Made by a program: the position numbers and the translations under genes | Shown: positions 17,234 to 26,001 of the stretch, one piece after another | Numbering within the stretch: the stretch's first letter is position 1 | How the letters are laid out: every line of letters begins with the position of its first letter | Notes under the pieces: model-generated | Database searches by the model: none | What the model was told of the DNA's origin: nothing | Seen by the model: only the letters and a program-made list of their open reading frames with translations | DNA from: Pegethrix bostrychoides GSE-TBD4-15B | GTDB taxonomy: Bacteria; Cyanobacteriota; Cyanobacteriia; Elainellales; Elainellaceae | NCBI GenBank assembly: GCA_019359155.1 | Contig: JAHHHV010000084.1 | Span: 23,436 to 87,435, forward strand | Length of the DNA stretch: 64,000 bases | Reading direction: 5' to 3'

Positions 17234-19969
17234 ATGACTGCAGAAGAACAGCGACTCAAGCAAAGCCGCGCCAAGCAGGCCGACTGGTATAAATGGGGAC
17301 CTTACCTGAGCGAGCGGCAGTGGGGAACAGTGCGCGAAGACTACAGCAGCGACGGCAACGCCTGGGACTATTTCCCGCATGATCACGCTCGCTCACGCGC
17401 CTATCGCTGGGGTGAAGATGGGCTGGGTGGCATTACCGACAACCACAATCTGCTCTGCTTTGCGCTGTCGCTCTGGAACGGTCAAGACCCCATCCTCAAA
17501 GAGCGGCTGTTTGGCTTGACGAATAGCCAGGGCAATCACGGCGAAGATGTCAAAGAGTACTACTTCTATGTAGACAGCACGCCGACTCACTCTTACATGA
17601 AGTATCTCTATAAGTATCCGCAAGCGGCCTATCCCTATAACGATTTAGTGGAAACTAATCGTCACCGCAGTCGCTATGAGCTGGAGTACGAACTGCTGGA
17701 TACGGGCATTTTTGACGAAGATCGCTACTTTGACGTATTTGTGGAATACGCTAAGGCTGATACTGAAGATGTCTTAATTCAGATCAGCGTTGCCAATCGC
17801 GGCCCCGAAGCAGCTCCCATCCATCTGCTGCCAACGCTCTGGTTTCGCAACACCTGGTCTTGGCCAGTCGGCGGCGCTAAGCCCACAATGACCAAAATCG
17901 AAGGCACAGGCAGCAGCGTTGTTCACGCGCATATCAACGATACCCTGCTCGATGTCTATATCCGCGACTACTACCTCTATTGCGATGGCGTAGTGCCACT
18001 TCTGTTCACCGAGAACGAAACCAACCAGCAGCGGCTGTTTAATACGCCCAACGCCAGCCCGTTTGTCAAAGATGGGATCAACAACGCGATTCTGCATGGT
18101 CAGCAGGATGCGGTGAATCCCAGCGATATTGGCACCAAAGTTGCGCCGCATTACGAAATGACGGTGGGGGCAGGAGAGACCCAGGTGATCCGGCTGCGGT
18201 TGACGAAGCGCGATCCGACACAGCTCAGCCAGCCGTTTGCCGACTTTGATCCAATCTTGGCGACTCGCCTTCAAGAAGCCGACGAATTTTACGCCACGGT
18301 GATTCCGCCGTCGGTGATGGCAGAGCCTGACCGCGCCAACGTGATGCGGCAGGCGCTAGCGGGCATGATGTGGACAAAGCAATACTTTTACTACGACGTG
18401 GATCAGTGGCTGCGGGAGCGCAATATTACGGCCTGGACACCCGTAGCTCAGAAAAAGCATATCCGGAACAGCGAATGGTTCCATATGCATAACGATGATA
18501 TTGTCTCCATGCCCGACAAATGGGAATATCCCTGGTATGCAGCCTGGGATCTGGCTTTTCACGTAATTCCGATTAGCCTGATCGATCCAGACTTTGCCAA
18601 AGACCAGCTGATGCTGATGCTGCGGGAAGACTACCTGCATCCCAACGGCCAAATTCCGGCCTATGAGTGGAACTTTGGCGATGTGAATCCACCGGTTCAC
18701 GCCTTTGCTACCTGGGAAATCTACACGCGCGACCGCGAGCGCAACAACGGCATCGGCGACGTGGAATTTCTCAAGTACGCCTTCTCAAAGCTGCTGATTA
18801 ACTTTACCTGGTGGGTCAACCGCAAAGACCAAGGTGGCAACAATCTGTTTGAAGGCGGCTTCCTGGGGCTAGATAACATCAGCGTCTTTGATCGCAGTTC
18901 GTCGCTGCCCACGGGTGGTCATCTGGAACAGGCGGACGGCACGGCCTGGATGGTGTTTTTTAGCCAGCGGATGTTCCAGATTGCGGTGGAGCTGTCATTG
19001 CACGACACGATCTATGAGGATCTGGCGATCAAGTTTTTTGAGCATACGATGTGGATTGCCGGAGCGATGGATCGAATCGGCGAACATCAGGACGAGCTGT
19101 GGGACGAAGAAGACGGCTTCTTTTACGACGTGCTGCGTCTACCGGACGGGGATTCAACCCGACTCAAGGTGCGCTCTCTCGTCGGGCTGCTATCGCTGAT
19201 GGCGGTGGCGGTTTTCCCCAGCGAAGCCTTTGAACAACTGCCCCGGCTCAGAGAGCGCATCCAGCTGTTCATTGTCCGTCACCCTGAGCTAACGCAGAAT
19301 ATCCATTTGCCCAATCAGCTGGGCGAGCGCAATCGGGTGATGCTCTCCATTCTGAACGAGGCCAAGCTGCGGCGGGTGCTCTCCAAAATGCTGGATGAAG
19401 CCGAATTCCTCAGCGACTACGGCATTCGCTCGCTGTCTCGCCATCACCTAGAGCATCCTTACTCCTACTACCACGACGGTATGGAGTTTAAGGTCGGCTA
19501 TGTGCCGGGGGATTCGACATCCGGGATGTTTGGCGGCAACTCCAACTGGCGCGGCCCAATCTGGATGCCGGTGAATCTGCTGCTGCTGCGCTCGCTGCTT
19601 CAGCTTTACAGCTACTACGGCGATGCGTTCACGATTGAATATCCTACCGGATCCGGGGAGCATTTAACGTTATTTAAGATCACCCAAAAAATCAGCGAGC
19701 GAATTGTCAGCATTTTCCTTCAGGATGAGTCGGGTCGCCGTCCAGTCTACGGCAACCAGGCCGAGAAGTTCCAGACCGATCCGCACTGGCGCGATCTGAT
19801 TCTGTTCTACGAGTATTTTAACGGCGATACCGGAGCCGGAATTGGTGCCAGTCACCAGACGGGCTGGACGGGCTGTGTCGCTCGGATCATCCAGGCTTTG
19901 GGCTATTTCACCGAAGAAACCGTGCTGGATACAATCGCGCCGGGAGAGTTAGCCAAGTACCACCGCTAA
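17234..19969 (+). CDS. GH63/MGH1-like glycoside hydrolase
   Basis: A 911-residue enzyme from the ATG at 17234, which has a TCAGGAG ribosome-binding site; a GTG-type start at 17126 would overlap the SDR gene and adds no homology. The N-terminal motif WYKWGPYLSERQWGTVREDY and the (alpha/alpha)6 catalytic region, with WEYPWYAAWDLAFH, FGGNSNWRGPIWMPVN and TGWTGCVARII, are typical of the large cyanobacterial glucosidases of clan GH-G. The lack of a signal peptide indicates cytoplasmic action on an alpha-glucoside, perhaps an oligosaccharide or a compatible solute such as glucosylglycerate. The upstream SDR suggests the released glucose is oxidised. Substrate is inference. Confidence 0.88.
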   Translation: MTAEEQRLKQSRAKQADWYKWGPYLSERQWGTVREDYSSDGNAWDYFPHDHARSRAYRWGEDGLGGITDNHNLLCFALSLWNGQDPILKERLFGLTNSQGNHGEDVKEYYFYVDSTPTHSYMKYLYKYPQAAYPYNDLVETNRHRSRYELEYELLDTGIFDEDRYFDVFVEYAKADTEDVLIQISVANRGPEAAPIHLLPTLWFRNTWSWPVGGAKPTMTKIEGTGSSVVHAHINDTLLDVYIRDYYLYCDGVVPLLFTENETNQQRLFNTPNASPFVKDGINNAILHGQQDAVNPSDIGTKVAPHYEMTVGAGETQVIRLRLTKRDPTQLSQPFADFDPILATRLQEADEFYATVIPPSVMAEPDRANVMRQALAGMMWTKQYFYYDVDQWLRERNITAWTPVAQKKHIRNSEWFHMHNDDIVSMPDKWEYPWYAAWDLAFHVIPISLIDPDFAKDQLMLMLREDYLHPNGQIPAYEWNFGDVNPPVHAFATWEIYTRDRERNNGIGDVEFLKYAFSKLLINFTWWVNRKDQGGNNLFEGGFLGLDNISVFDRSSSLPTGGHLEQADGTAWMVFFSQRMFQIAVELSLHDTIYEDLAIKFFEHTMWIAGAMDRIGEHQDELWDEEDGFFYDVLRLPDGDSTRLKVRSLVGLLSLMAVAVFPSEAFEQLPRLRERIQLFIVRHPELTQNIHLPNQLGERNRVMLSILNEAKLRRVLSKMLDEAEFLSDYGIRSLSRHHLEHPYSYYHDGMEFKVGYVPGDSTSGMFGGNSNWRGPIWMPVNLLLLRSLLQLYSYYGDAFTIEYPTGSGEHLTLFKITQKISERIVSIFLQDESGRRPVYGNQAEKFQTDPHWRDLILFYEYFNGDTGAGIGASHQTGWTGCVARIIQALGYFTEETVLDTIAPGELAKYHR

Positions 19970-20015
19970 GGTTGTTGAGTGTGTTGAGTTTAAATCTAAT
20001 TAGCCAATTAAATCT

Positions 20016-20513
20016 ATGTCTAATCACGTTTCGCGATATATCTTTGCCCTGTCAATGGGGCTGCTGAGCGCTGTTACTCCAGCTCTGGCAGAGTCTAACT
20101 CTCGCCCCGCTGCGTTGCAAATGGCTCAAGCTGACTCGCTGACCGGGAGCTGGCGGCTGGTGAATATGGGCGAAATCGGCTCTCCGGGGGTGGTGCCACA
20201 GGCCAACGAACTGACAGCAGAGTTCGCCGAATCTCGAATTTCAGGCTCAGGAGGCTGCAACCGCTTTATGGGCGGCTACGAAATCCCGCAGGCTGGAACG
20301 CTCAGCATTGGCCCACTGGCCTCCACCTTCATGGCTTGCGAACAGCCGACTGCGAACCAAGAAGCGCAGTATCTGAAGGCACTCCAGGCGGCTCAGCGCT
20401 ATGAGCTAGACGACGAGGGTCAGCTCGCCATTTTTTACCGCACCGATCAAGAGTCAGGCGTGCTGCGATTTGCTGGTCAAAATGCTGGTCAAAACGTCAG
20501 GGGGCTGTGGTAA
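20016..20513 (+). CDS. Secreted META-domain protein (HslJ-like)
   Basis: A 165-residue protein with a Sec signal peptide (hydrophobic LSMGLLSAVTPALA, cleavage probably after ALA near residue 25). A META domain fills the rest: LTGSWRLVNM, FAESRISGSGGCNRFMGGY and ASTFMACEQPTANQEAQYLKAL are its hallmarks, with the GxGCNxF loop intact. META proteins such as E. coli HslJ are envelope proteins associated with stress or drug tolerance; the molecular role is unclear. It lies 46 bp after the glycosidase. Confidence 0.88.
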   Translation: MSNHVSRYIFALSMGLLSAVTPALAESNSRPAALQMAQADSLTGSWRLVNMGEIGSPGVVPQANELTAEFAESRISGSGGCNRFMGGYEIPQAGTLSIGPLASTFMACEQPTANQEAQYLKALQAAQRYELDDEGQLAIFYRTDQESGVLRFAGQNAGQNVRGLW

Positions 20514-20545
20514 TAGGCGAGCTTGGGATAATGCACTTGTAATGC

Positions 20546-20586
20546 ATTCGTAACATATCATTCGCAACACATCATTTGCAACATAT
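20546..20586. repeat. Intergenic 14-bp tandem repeat, 3 copies
   Basis: A unit near ATTCGCAACACATC is repeated three times in the gap between the META gene and the following secreted protein. Confidence 0.85.
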
Positions 20587-20660
20587 ATAGAACGTAGCCT
20601 CAACCTGAGCAACTACAATCATTTTACGCATCCATTTTTTAGGAATTACTGTTCAGCCCT

Positions 20661-21176
20661 ATGACCCGTAGAAAAAAGCTCGCCTCTGCTGTCACTGCCG
20701 TATCTGCCGCAGCTGTGGGCGTGACTATAGGCCTCTTAGCGCCAGACCTAGCGGCAATCGCGAATCCGAATCCCCAGCTCTGGGCACAGCAAACCTCTGA
20801 TGACCCCACTGACTCTTGCGTAGCGCTACAAGAGGTGACGACTGGCAAAACCGAAATTCGCAAGCGGATCGAGAATCGTTTGATCACGCAGGGCAACTGG
20901 AACACCGATTTTCTGGTGCCGTCTGGCCAAGAGTTCAGCTATTTTGTGGCGATTCTCACTCCCGAACATAATGCGCCCTTTCACATGACTCCCGCTCTGC
21001 GGTTTAGCAATGGCTCAACCGAATCGCTGTTTCGGCTTCAGTCTACTTTAACGTCTGGCGAAACCTATTCAGTGCCGTTTCAATCTCCCACAGGTCGGCA
21101 ACCTGCCGTCGTCAATATGCGTGTTGGCGGCGTTAACGGCAACTTTTACACCATTGCTGTGACAGGTTGCCAATAG
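20661..21176 (+). CDS. Secreted protein of unknown function
   Basis: A 171-residue protein not recognised by family. It has an N-terminal signal peptide (MTRRKKL, then a hydrophobic Ala/Val-rich stretch to about residue 32). The mature part looks beta-rich, with two cysteines (DSCVALQ and TGCQ at the extreme C-terminus) that could form a disulfide closing the domain. The pattern FLVPSGQEFSYFVAIL, then VNMRVGGVNGNFYTIAV suggests a small beta-sandwich. The ATG at 20661 follows an AGGAA ribosome-binding site. A periplasmic or extracellular location is inferred. Confidence 0.7.
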   Translation: MTRRKKLASAVTAVSAAAVGVTIGLLAPDLAAIANPNPQLWAQQTSDDPTDSCVALQEVTTGKTEIRKRIENRLITQGNWNTDFLVPSGQEFSYFVAILTPEHNAPFHMTPALRFSNGSTESLFRLQSTLTSGETYSVPFQSPTGRQPAVVNMRVGGVNGNFYTIAVTGCQ

Positions 21177-21272
21177 TAATTCCTACTAGCAATCTCCATC
21201 CGTAATCTCCAGCCTGAGCGCCCAGCGGCCATGCAGGAGTCTGAGGCATTTATTTTAGAGAAAGAGCGAATC

Positions 21273-22673
21273 ATGTTAGCCAAAAATTCTAATTCCTACG
21301 ATTGCGTCGTCGTAGGTGCTGGACTAGCAGGACTGATGGCTGCCCGTAATCTCCAACGGTCAGGACAGACCGTGCTAGTCATTGAAGCGCGAGATCGGGT
21401 GGGGGGACGGATGCATGGCGAGCAGTTACCCTCAGGCCAGTGGATTGATCGAGGCGGCCAGTGGGTGGGTTCCACTCAAGATCGGTTCTTGGCTTTGCTA
21501 GATGAATACCAAATCCGGCGCTTTCCCTCTCCGTCTGAAGGGAAAAAAGTGTTCCTATACGATGGCAACCGCTACGAGTTTGACGGTTTCTTCCAGGGGC
21601 TTCCCGAGGGTGAACCTCCCGGCGTAAGGGAGGCAGACTGGCAGGATGCAATGACAGCCTGGGAGCGGTTTGATGCCCTGACCAAAATCTTTCCGCCAGG
21701 GCATCCGCAGCAAACTGAGCAGAATCAAAAGCTAGATAGCCAGACCTTTGCCCAGTGGATTGCGGAAAATACGCAAACCGCCTTTGGCCACTGGTACTTC
21801 TCTTACATGGCGCGTGCAGTTGGGTTTTTGGGCCCCGCAGAGCCAAGCCAAGTCTCGCTGCTACATGTGCTCTGGGGACAAAACTGTGCGCCGCAGTCAG
21901 AACATCCAGAGGCCGAGCTGCTGCATGGTGGAGCCGGTCAAATTCCGGGAAAGATCGTGGCTGAGTTAGACCATCAGGTTCGTTTGGGTGAACCTGTCTT
22001 GCAAATTAATCATCACGCAGCCGGAGTTGAAATTCTCACTGCAAAGGGACAGTATGCTGCACAGTATGTTGTTGTGTCCATGCCGCCGCATCTAGCAGGC
22101 CGGATTATTTATCATCCACCGCTGCCGCCGCTGCGCGAACAGCTGACTCAGCGCGTCCCAATGGGTTGCTGTGCCAAGATTTTAGTCTCCTACGATCGCC
22201 CGTTTTGGCGAGAGAAGGGGCTGGCAGGAATTGGCTTGGGCAACTGTGAGTGGATTGAACTCTGCGCGGACAGTTCCGATCCAGAAACAGGCGTAGGCGT
22301 GATTGCCACATTTGTCGTCGGTGATCGCTATCGGCGCTGGCAGGCGATGCATGATGCCGATCGGCAAGCTGCTGTGCTGTCTGATCTAGCCAACTATTTT
22401 GGCGATCGGGCGCTTACTCCTGCTTCCTATGACGAAGTAGACTGGCCGAGTGACCCCTGGGCAGGGGGTGGCTATGCAGCCTTTATGCCACCCGGCGTAT
22501 GGACGAGCTTTGGTGAAGCGCTCGCCGCGCCAGTGGGGCGGATCTATTGGGCAGGCACCGAAATGGCCGATCGCTGGCCTGGTTTCTTCGAGGGTGCTGT
22601 GCGGACGGGCGAAGCGGCAGCAGAGTCAATTAGAGCGCTGCTGCAAAACAGCCCGCGGCAAGAGACTGTTTAG
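21273..22673 (+). CDS. Flavin monoamine oxidase family protein
   Basis: A 466-residue FAD enzyme from the ATG at 21273; an ATG at 21231 would add 14 residues upstream of the core. The dinucleotide motif VVVGAGLAGLMAARNL is followed by the conserved IEARDRVGGRM and RGGQWVG. Near the C-terminus is IYWAGTEMADRWPGFFEGAV, the FAD-contacting block of the monoamine oxidase class. There is no signal peptide. The family oxidises primary or secondary amines (or amino acids) to imines with H2O2 release. The substrate cannot be deduced; no amine pathway genes are adjacent. Confidence 0.9.
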   Translation: MLAKNSNSYDCVVVGAGLAGLMAARNLQRSGQTVLVIEARDRVGGRMHGEQLPSGQWIDRGGQWVGSTQDRFLALLDEYQIRRFPSPSEGKKVFLYDGNRYEFDGFFQGLPEGEPPGVREADWQDAMTAWERFDALTKIFPPGHPQQTEQNQKLDSQTFAQWIAENTQTAFGHWYFSYMARAVGFLGPAEPSQVSLLHVLWGQNCAPQSEHPEAELLHGGAGQIPGKIVAELDHQVRLGEPVLQINHHAAGVEILTAKGQYAAQYVVVSMPPHLAGRIIYHPPLPPLREQLTQRVPMGCCAKILVSYDRPFWREKGLAGIGLGNCEWIELCADSSDPETGVGVIATFVVGDRYRRWQAMHDADRQAAVLSDLANYFGDRALTPASYDEVDWPSDPWAGGGYAAFMPPGVWTSFGEALAAPVGRIYWAGTEMADRWPGFFEGAVRTGEAAAESIRALLQNSPRQETV

Positions 22674-22737
22674 GGGGTCTGGCCAAATCAGAGAAACGGT
22701 ATAACTTTGGGATAGGTTTAAGCATGGCAACGTGACC

Positions 22738-22899
22738 ATGAGCGAGATCGATTAGCTAGATGACGCTGACTACAGCAAGGTTGACCCGATCATGGGCGAC
22801 GCGGCAGAGCTGTCATCAGCAGAGGATGTTCAAAAACTCTCTCAAGCTTTAGACAATCACAGCTCTGCTGCCCTGCTGTTGGCCTGGAACTCTGGGTAA
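22738..22899 (+). pseudogene. Possible decayed DUF1269/DUF6325-like gene fragment
   Basis: An ATG at 22738 opens a frame reading MSEID, stop (TAG at 22753), then LDDADYSKVDPIMGDAAEL and continuing through SSAEDVQKLSQALDNHSSAA to LLLAWNSG and a stop at 22897-22899. The order of an acidic spacer, an S-x-E-D helix and a G/S-S-A-A-L-L-x-W-E/N strand is like the C-terminal end of DUF1269/DUF6325-type proteins. It sits in a 394-bp gap between the amine oxidase and pstS. Only the tail is recognisable; it could instead be a chance open frame. Nothing else is evident in the gap apart from short imperfect repeats (22909-22950). Confidence 0.35.
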
Positions 22900-23067
22900 A
22901 TGCGACTCTATAGCTGTAGCAAATAGCTGTAGTAATAAGTATTTTAGAGTATAGTAATTTTGATGTTGTTAGTTGATAGCTGAGTAGAGTCCGGACAACG
23001 TATAGTAGACGACATCATCGGTCACCTGATTGAACGCTAAATTTGCAACTCTGAGAAGGTTAAACTG

Positions 23068-24186
23068 ATGAAGCCCCATCTCCAACGTGTGATTCTTTTT
23101 CTATCCGCGCTCACTCTGACCGTAAGCATTACCGCCTGCTTGGGCGGGCAACCTTCAGGCGAGCGCCCCGAAACCAGCGTCGAGCTGAAGCTGCCCTTTA
23201 CTGACACCATCAGAGCTACAGGTGCAGGCGCATCGTTTCCGGCTCCGCTCTATCAAGGCTGGTTTCGCAACTTTAACAGCAAAATCCCGCAGATGCAGTT
23301 CAACTATCAGTCTACCGGAAGCGGAGCTGGAATTGAGCGATTCACAAACAATATCGTCGATTTTGGCGCAAGCGATATCGCCATGACCGACGAGCAGATT
23401 GCCAAAATCGATCGCGGCGTCATTCTGCTGCCGATGACCGCAGGCAGTATCGTCATGGCCTACAATCTGCCTGATATCAAAGATATGAAGCTCTCCAGAG
23501 AAGCCTATATTGATATCTTTTTGGGCAAAATCACGAACTGGAACGATCCCAAGATTGCGGCAACGAATCCCGGCGTGACTTTTCCCAATCAGCCCATTAC
23601 CGTCGCCCATCGCTCTGACGGCAGCGGCACCACCGCCATATTCACGAGCCACCTCGCTGAAGTTAGCCCGGAATGGAAGCAGTCAATTGGGACTGCAACC
23701 ACCGTTCAGTGGCCGAGCGGGTCAGGTAAGACTTTTATTGGCGCACGCGGCAACGAAGGCGTGACGGCACTGGTCAGCCAAACGGTGGGAGCCATTGGCT
23801 ACTTAGAATATGGCTTTGCCACCAAATCAAATCTGAGCTTCGCCACCTTGGAAAACAAGGCGGGTAAGTTTGTGACCCCCAACAGCGAATCTGGAGCGGA
23901 AGCGCTGGCTCAGGTAGAGCTGCCAGATAATCTGCGCGTCTTTATCACTGACCCACCTGGAGATGGCTCCTATCCAATCGTCACCTATACCTGGATGATG
24001 CTCTACAAAAAATATGACGATCCCAATAAGGCAATTGCAATGGAGGCAATGGTTCAGTACGGCCTGACGGATGGGCAAAAGCAGGCCGCGCCAATCGGCT
24101 ATATTGCGTTGCCGCCCAACGTGATCAAGCGAGTTGCCGCTGCCGCCGACGAAATCACGCCTGACTTCACGATTAAATTAGAATAA
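23068..24186 (+). CDS. pstS: Phosphate ABC transporter substrate-binding lipoprotein PstS
   Basis: A 372-residue periplasmic phosphate-binding protein. The lipoprotein signal ends at the lipobox SITAC (Cys24). Phosphate-site motifs are clear: ATGAGASFPAPLYQGW, YQSTGSGAGIERF, FGASDIAMTD and HRSDGSGTTAIF. It delivers phosphate to PstCAB, but no pstC, pstA, pstB or phoU follows: the next gene, 65 bp on, is DUF3611. No array of Pho-box repeats was found in the upstream gap. Orphan pstS paralogues are common in cyanobacteria. Confidence 0.93.
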   Translation: MKPHLQRVILFLSALTLTVSITACLGGQPSGERPETSVELKLPFTDTIRATGAGASFPAPLYQGWFRNFNSKIPQMQFNYQSTGSGAGIERFTNNIVDFGASDIAMTDEQIAKIDRGVILLPMTAGSIVMAYNLPDIKDMKLSREAYIDIFLGKITNWNDPKIAATNPGVTFPNQPITVAHRSDGSGTTAIFTSHLAEVSPEWKQSIGTATTVQWPSGSGKTFIGARGNEGVTALVSQTVGAIGYLEYGFATKSNLSFATLENKAGKFVTPNSESGAEALAQVELPDNLRVFITDPPGDGSYPIVTYTWMMLYKKYDDPNKAIAMEAMVQYGLTDGQKQAAPIGYIALPPNVIKRVAAAADEITPDFTIKLE

Positions 24187-24251
24187 GGTCACTTGCTCCA
24201 GCCCTAGAAATTCCTCTATAGTCTCTCTATTCACTCTCAAGTCCCCCTGCC

Positions 24252-24857
24252 ATGTTCAACTTTCTTAAGCCCGATCTGGCGACCAATCCATCGCCCCAGC
24301 AGATCGCTCATTCATTTCGCTGGCTGGGCTGGGGCGCATTTTGGCTACAGGCTTTCTTGGGATTCATCCCAATTTTAGTCGTGCTGTCCACCGTATTTTC
24401 CAGGGCTGGATCGCCAGGTGGCGGCCTGACGCTCGGCATCGGACTCGCCATTCTCTGCCTGCTAGCGCTCTGCTTTAGCATTTATTGGTGCTATCGCTAC
24501 ACGAAGCTGGCTGGCAGATTGGCGGCTCAAGATCTGCGTCCGGCCAAGGCTCAGGTCAAGCGCGATCTGAAGCTGGGGCTGCTGCTAAATCTCAGCATCA
24601 TGGTGATTGCGGTGACGATTGCCCTGGCGCGAGTCGGGGAGCTTACCTTCAGGATGCTGGTTCTGCCGCAAGGCTCAACGGTGGTAGCTCCAACTCAGGT
24701 TGGCACAATGCTGACGCAGGGCGCGATTATCACGCCTTCCAACATGATTGCGATCCAGGCGATGGTGAGCGCAATTGCCGCCGGACTGATTGGCACTATT
24801 GTCTCGCTGCTGCTGATCTTCCAGGTTGGACAGCATCGCAGTAAGAATGAATTCTAA
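24252..24857 (+). CDS. DUF3611 family membrane protein
   Basis: A 201-residue protein with about four hydrophobic segments. It begins MFNFLKPDLATNPSPQQIAH and contains FRWLGWGAFWLQAFLGFIP, the signature of DUF3611, a family shared by cyanobacteria and plastids. The middle stretch LAAQDLRPAKAQVKRDLKLG is a conserved cytosolic loop. Function is not established. It lies between pstS and the AI-2E transporter on the same strand. Confidence 0.82.
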   Translation: MFNFLKPDLATNPSPQQIAHSFRWLGWGAFWLQAFLGFIPILVVLSTVFSRAGSPGGGLTLGIGLAILCLLALCFSIYWCYRYTKLAGRLAAQDLRPAKAQVKRDLKLGLLLNLSIMVIAVTIALARVGELTFRMLVLPQGSTVVAPTQVGTMLTQGAIITPSNMIAIQAMVSAIAAGLIGTIVSLLLIFQVGQHRSKNEF

Positions 24858-24907
24858 ATTGACTTTCGATCAATTGCGAGTTCCTTCTTTGGTTTTATAA
24901 ACATCCT

Positions 24908-25990
24908 ATGGCTTCGCCATCTCCCCAATCTTCTTTTCCCTGGCAAACTCTCGCAAACTCGGCGCTGCTGCGCTACATTTTGCTGTTTGCCTGTGGCTGG
25001 ATCACCGTGCTGCTGATCACCTATTTTTACAGCACAATTGCCCTGTTTGCGACTGCTGGCATCTTTGCAGCATTGCTCAACTATCCGGTGGGCTGGCTAT
25101 CGCGCTCGATGCCAAGAGGCTGGGCGATTGCCGTCACCTTCCTAGTAGCGGTCGCGCTGCTGCTGAGTCTAGTCACCTTTGTCGGCCTAGAGGTGCTGAA
25201 TCAGGGGCAAGGGCTAGTTGCGACGCTGCGGACGAGCCTCAGCCAGCCAGACTTTCTGCCGTTTCAAGATCTGCTAAATCGCATCGAATTCAGCAAGGTG
25301 ATTGGCACGCTCCAGACTGGCTTGGTCTCAGGCTTGGGAATTTTGCAGGGCATCTTTTCAGGGCTATTCATCGGCATATTTGGAGTCGTGATCTGTCTGT
25401 ATATGCTGATCGATGGCGATAAGCTCTGGCAGTCGTTCCTGAAGCGGTTGCCAGCGTCATCCCGCGAGCGATTTTCGACCACGTTTCGGCAGAGCTTTCT
25501 GGGCTTTATCCGAGGGCAGCTGTTGCTGATGCTGTTTTTGTCAGGCAGCACGCTGCTGATTTTTCCGTTTTTGGGCGTGAACTACGCGCTGATTTTGGCG
25601 ATCATTGTCGGCTTAATTGACGCAATTCCGGGGATTGGCGCGACGCTAGGGATCACTGTGGTGAGTCTACTGGTGCTGGCTTCTCAGGGCGGGGCGGTCG
25701 CGTTGCGCGTGGTGATTGTCTGTATTTTGCTGGTGCAGATTCAGGATAACTACCTGCGCCCCAAAGTAATGGGCGATGCTCTGGAACTGAACCCAGTTCT
25801 GCTGTTTTTGGCGCTGTTTATTGGCGAACGGATTGCCGGACTGCTGGGCATCTTTCTCTCGATTCCGATTGCCGGAATGATTGCGGCCTGGATGCGGGCA
25901 TCTGAAACCCGCGCGGCTGCGCCAGATCTGAATCTAGATATGAGCCTAGAGCCAGCCCAAGAGGTTGAGCCGCCCGTCGAGCAGGTCTAA
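24908..25990 (+). CDS. AI-2E family (PerM-like) transporter
   Basis: A 360-residue polytopic membrane protein with about eight spans. The family pattern is visible: an N-terminal pair of helices (YFYSTIALFATAGIFAALLN), a soluble helical region around residues 90-130, and the C-terminal block GLIDAIPGIGATLG, QIQDNYLRPKVMGD and ERIAGLLGIFLSIPIAG. Members include E. coli TqsA/PerM and Na+/H+ antiporter-like exporters; substrates vary, so quorum-signal export should not be assumed. The next gene starts 11 bp downstream. Confidence 0.9.
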   Translation: MASPSPQSSFPWQTLANSALLRYILLFACGWITVLLITYFYSTIALFATAGIFAALLNYPVGWLSRSMPRGWAIAVTFLVAVALLLSLVTFVGLEVLNQGQGLVATLRTSLSQPDFLPFQDLLNRIEFSKVIGTLQTGLVSGLGILQGIFSGLFIGIFGVVICLYMLIDGDKLWQSFLKRLPASSRERFSTTFRQSFLGFIRGQLLLMLFLSGSTLLIFPFLGVNYALILAIIVGLIDAIPGIGATLGITVVSLLVLASQGGAVALRVVIVCILLVQIQDNYLRPKVMGDALELNPVLLFLALFIGERIAGLLGIFLSIPIAGMIAAWMRASETRAAAPDLNLDMSLEPAQEVEPPVEQV

Positions 25991-26001
25991 TTACTGAATC
26001 T

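Noticed and set aside
23040..23067. Pho box before pstS
   Set aside because: Only a single GGTTAAAC-like element is seen a few bases before the start codon; the expected direct-repeat array is missing.
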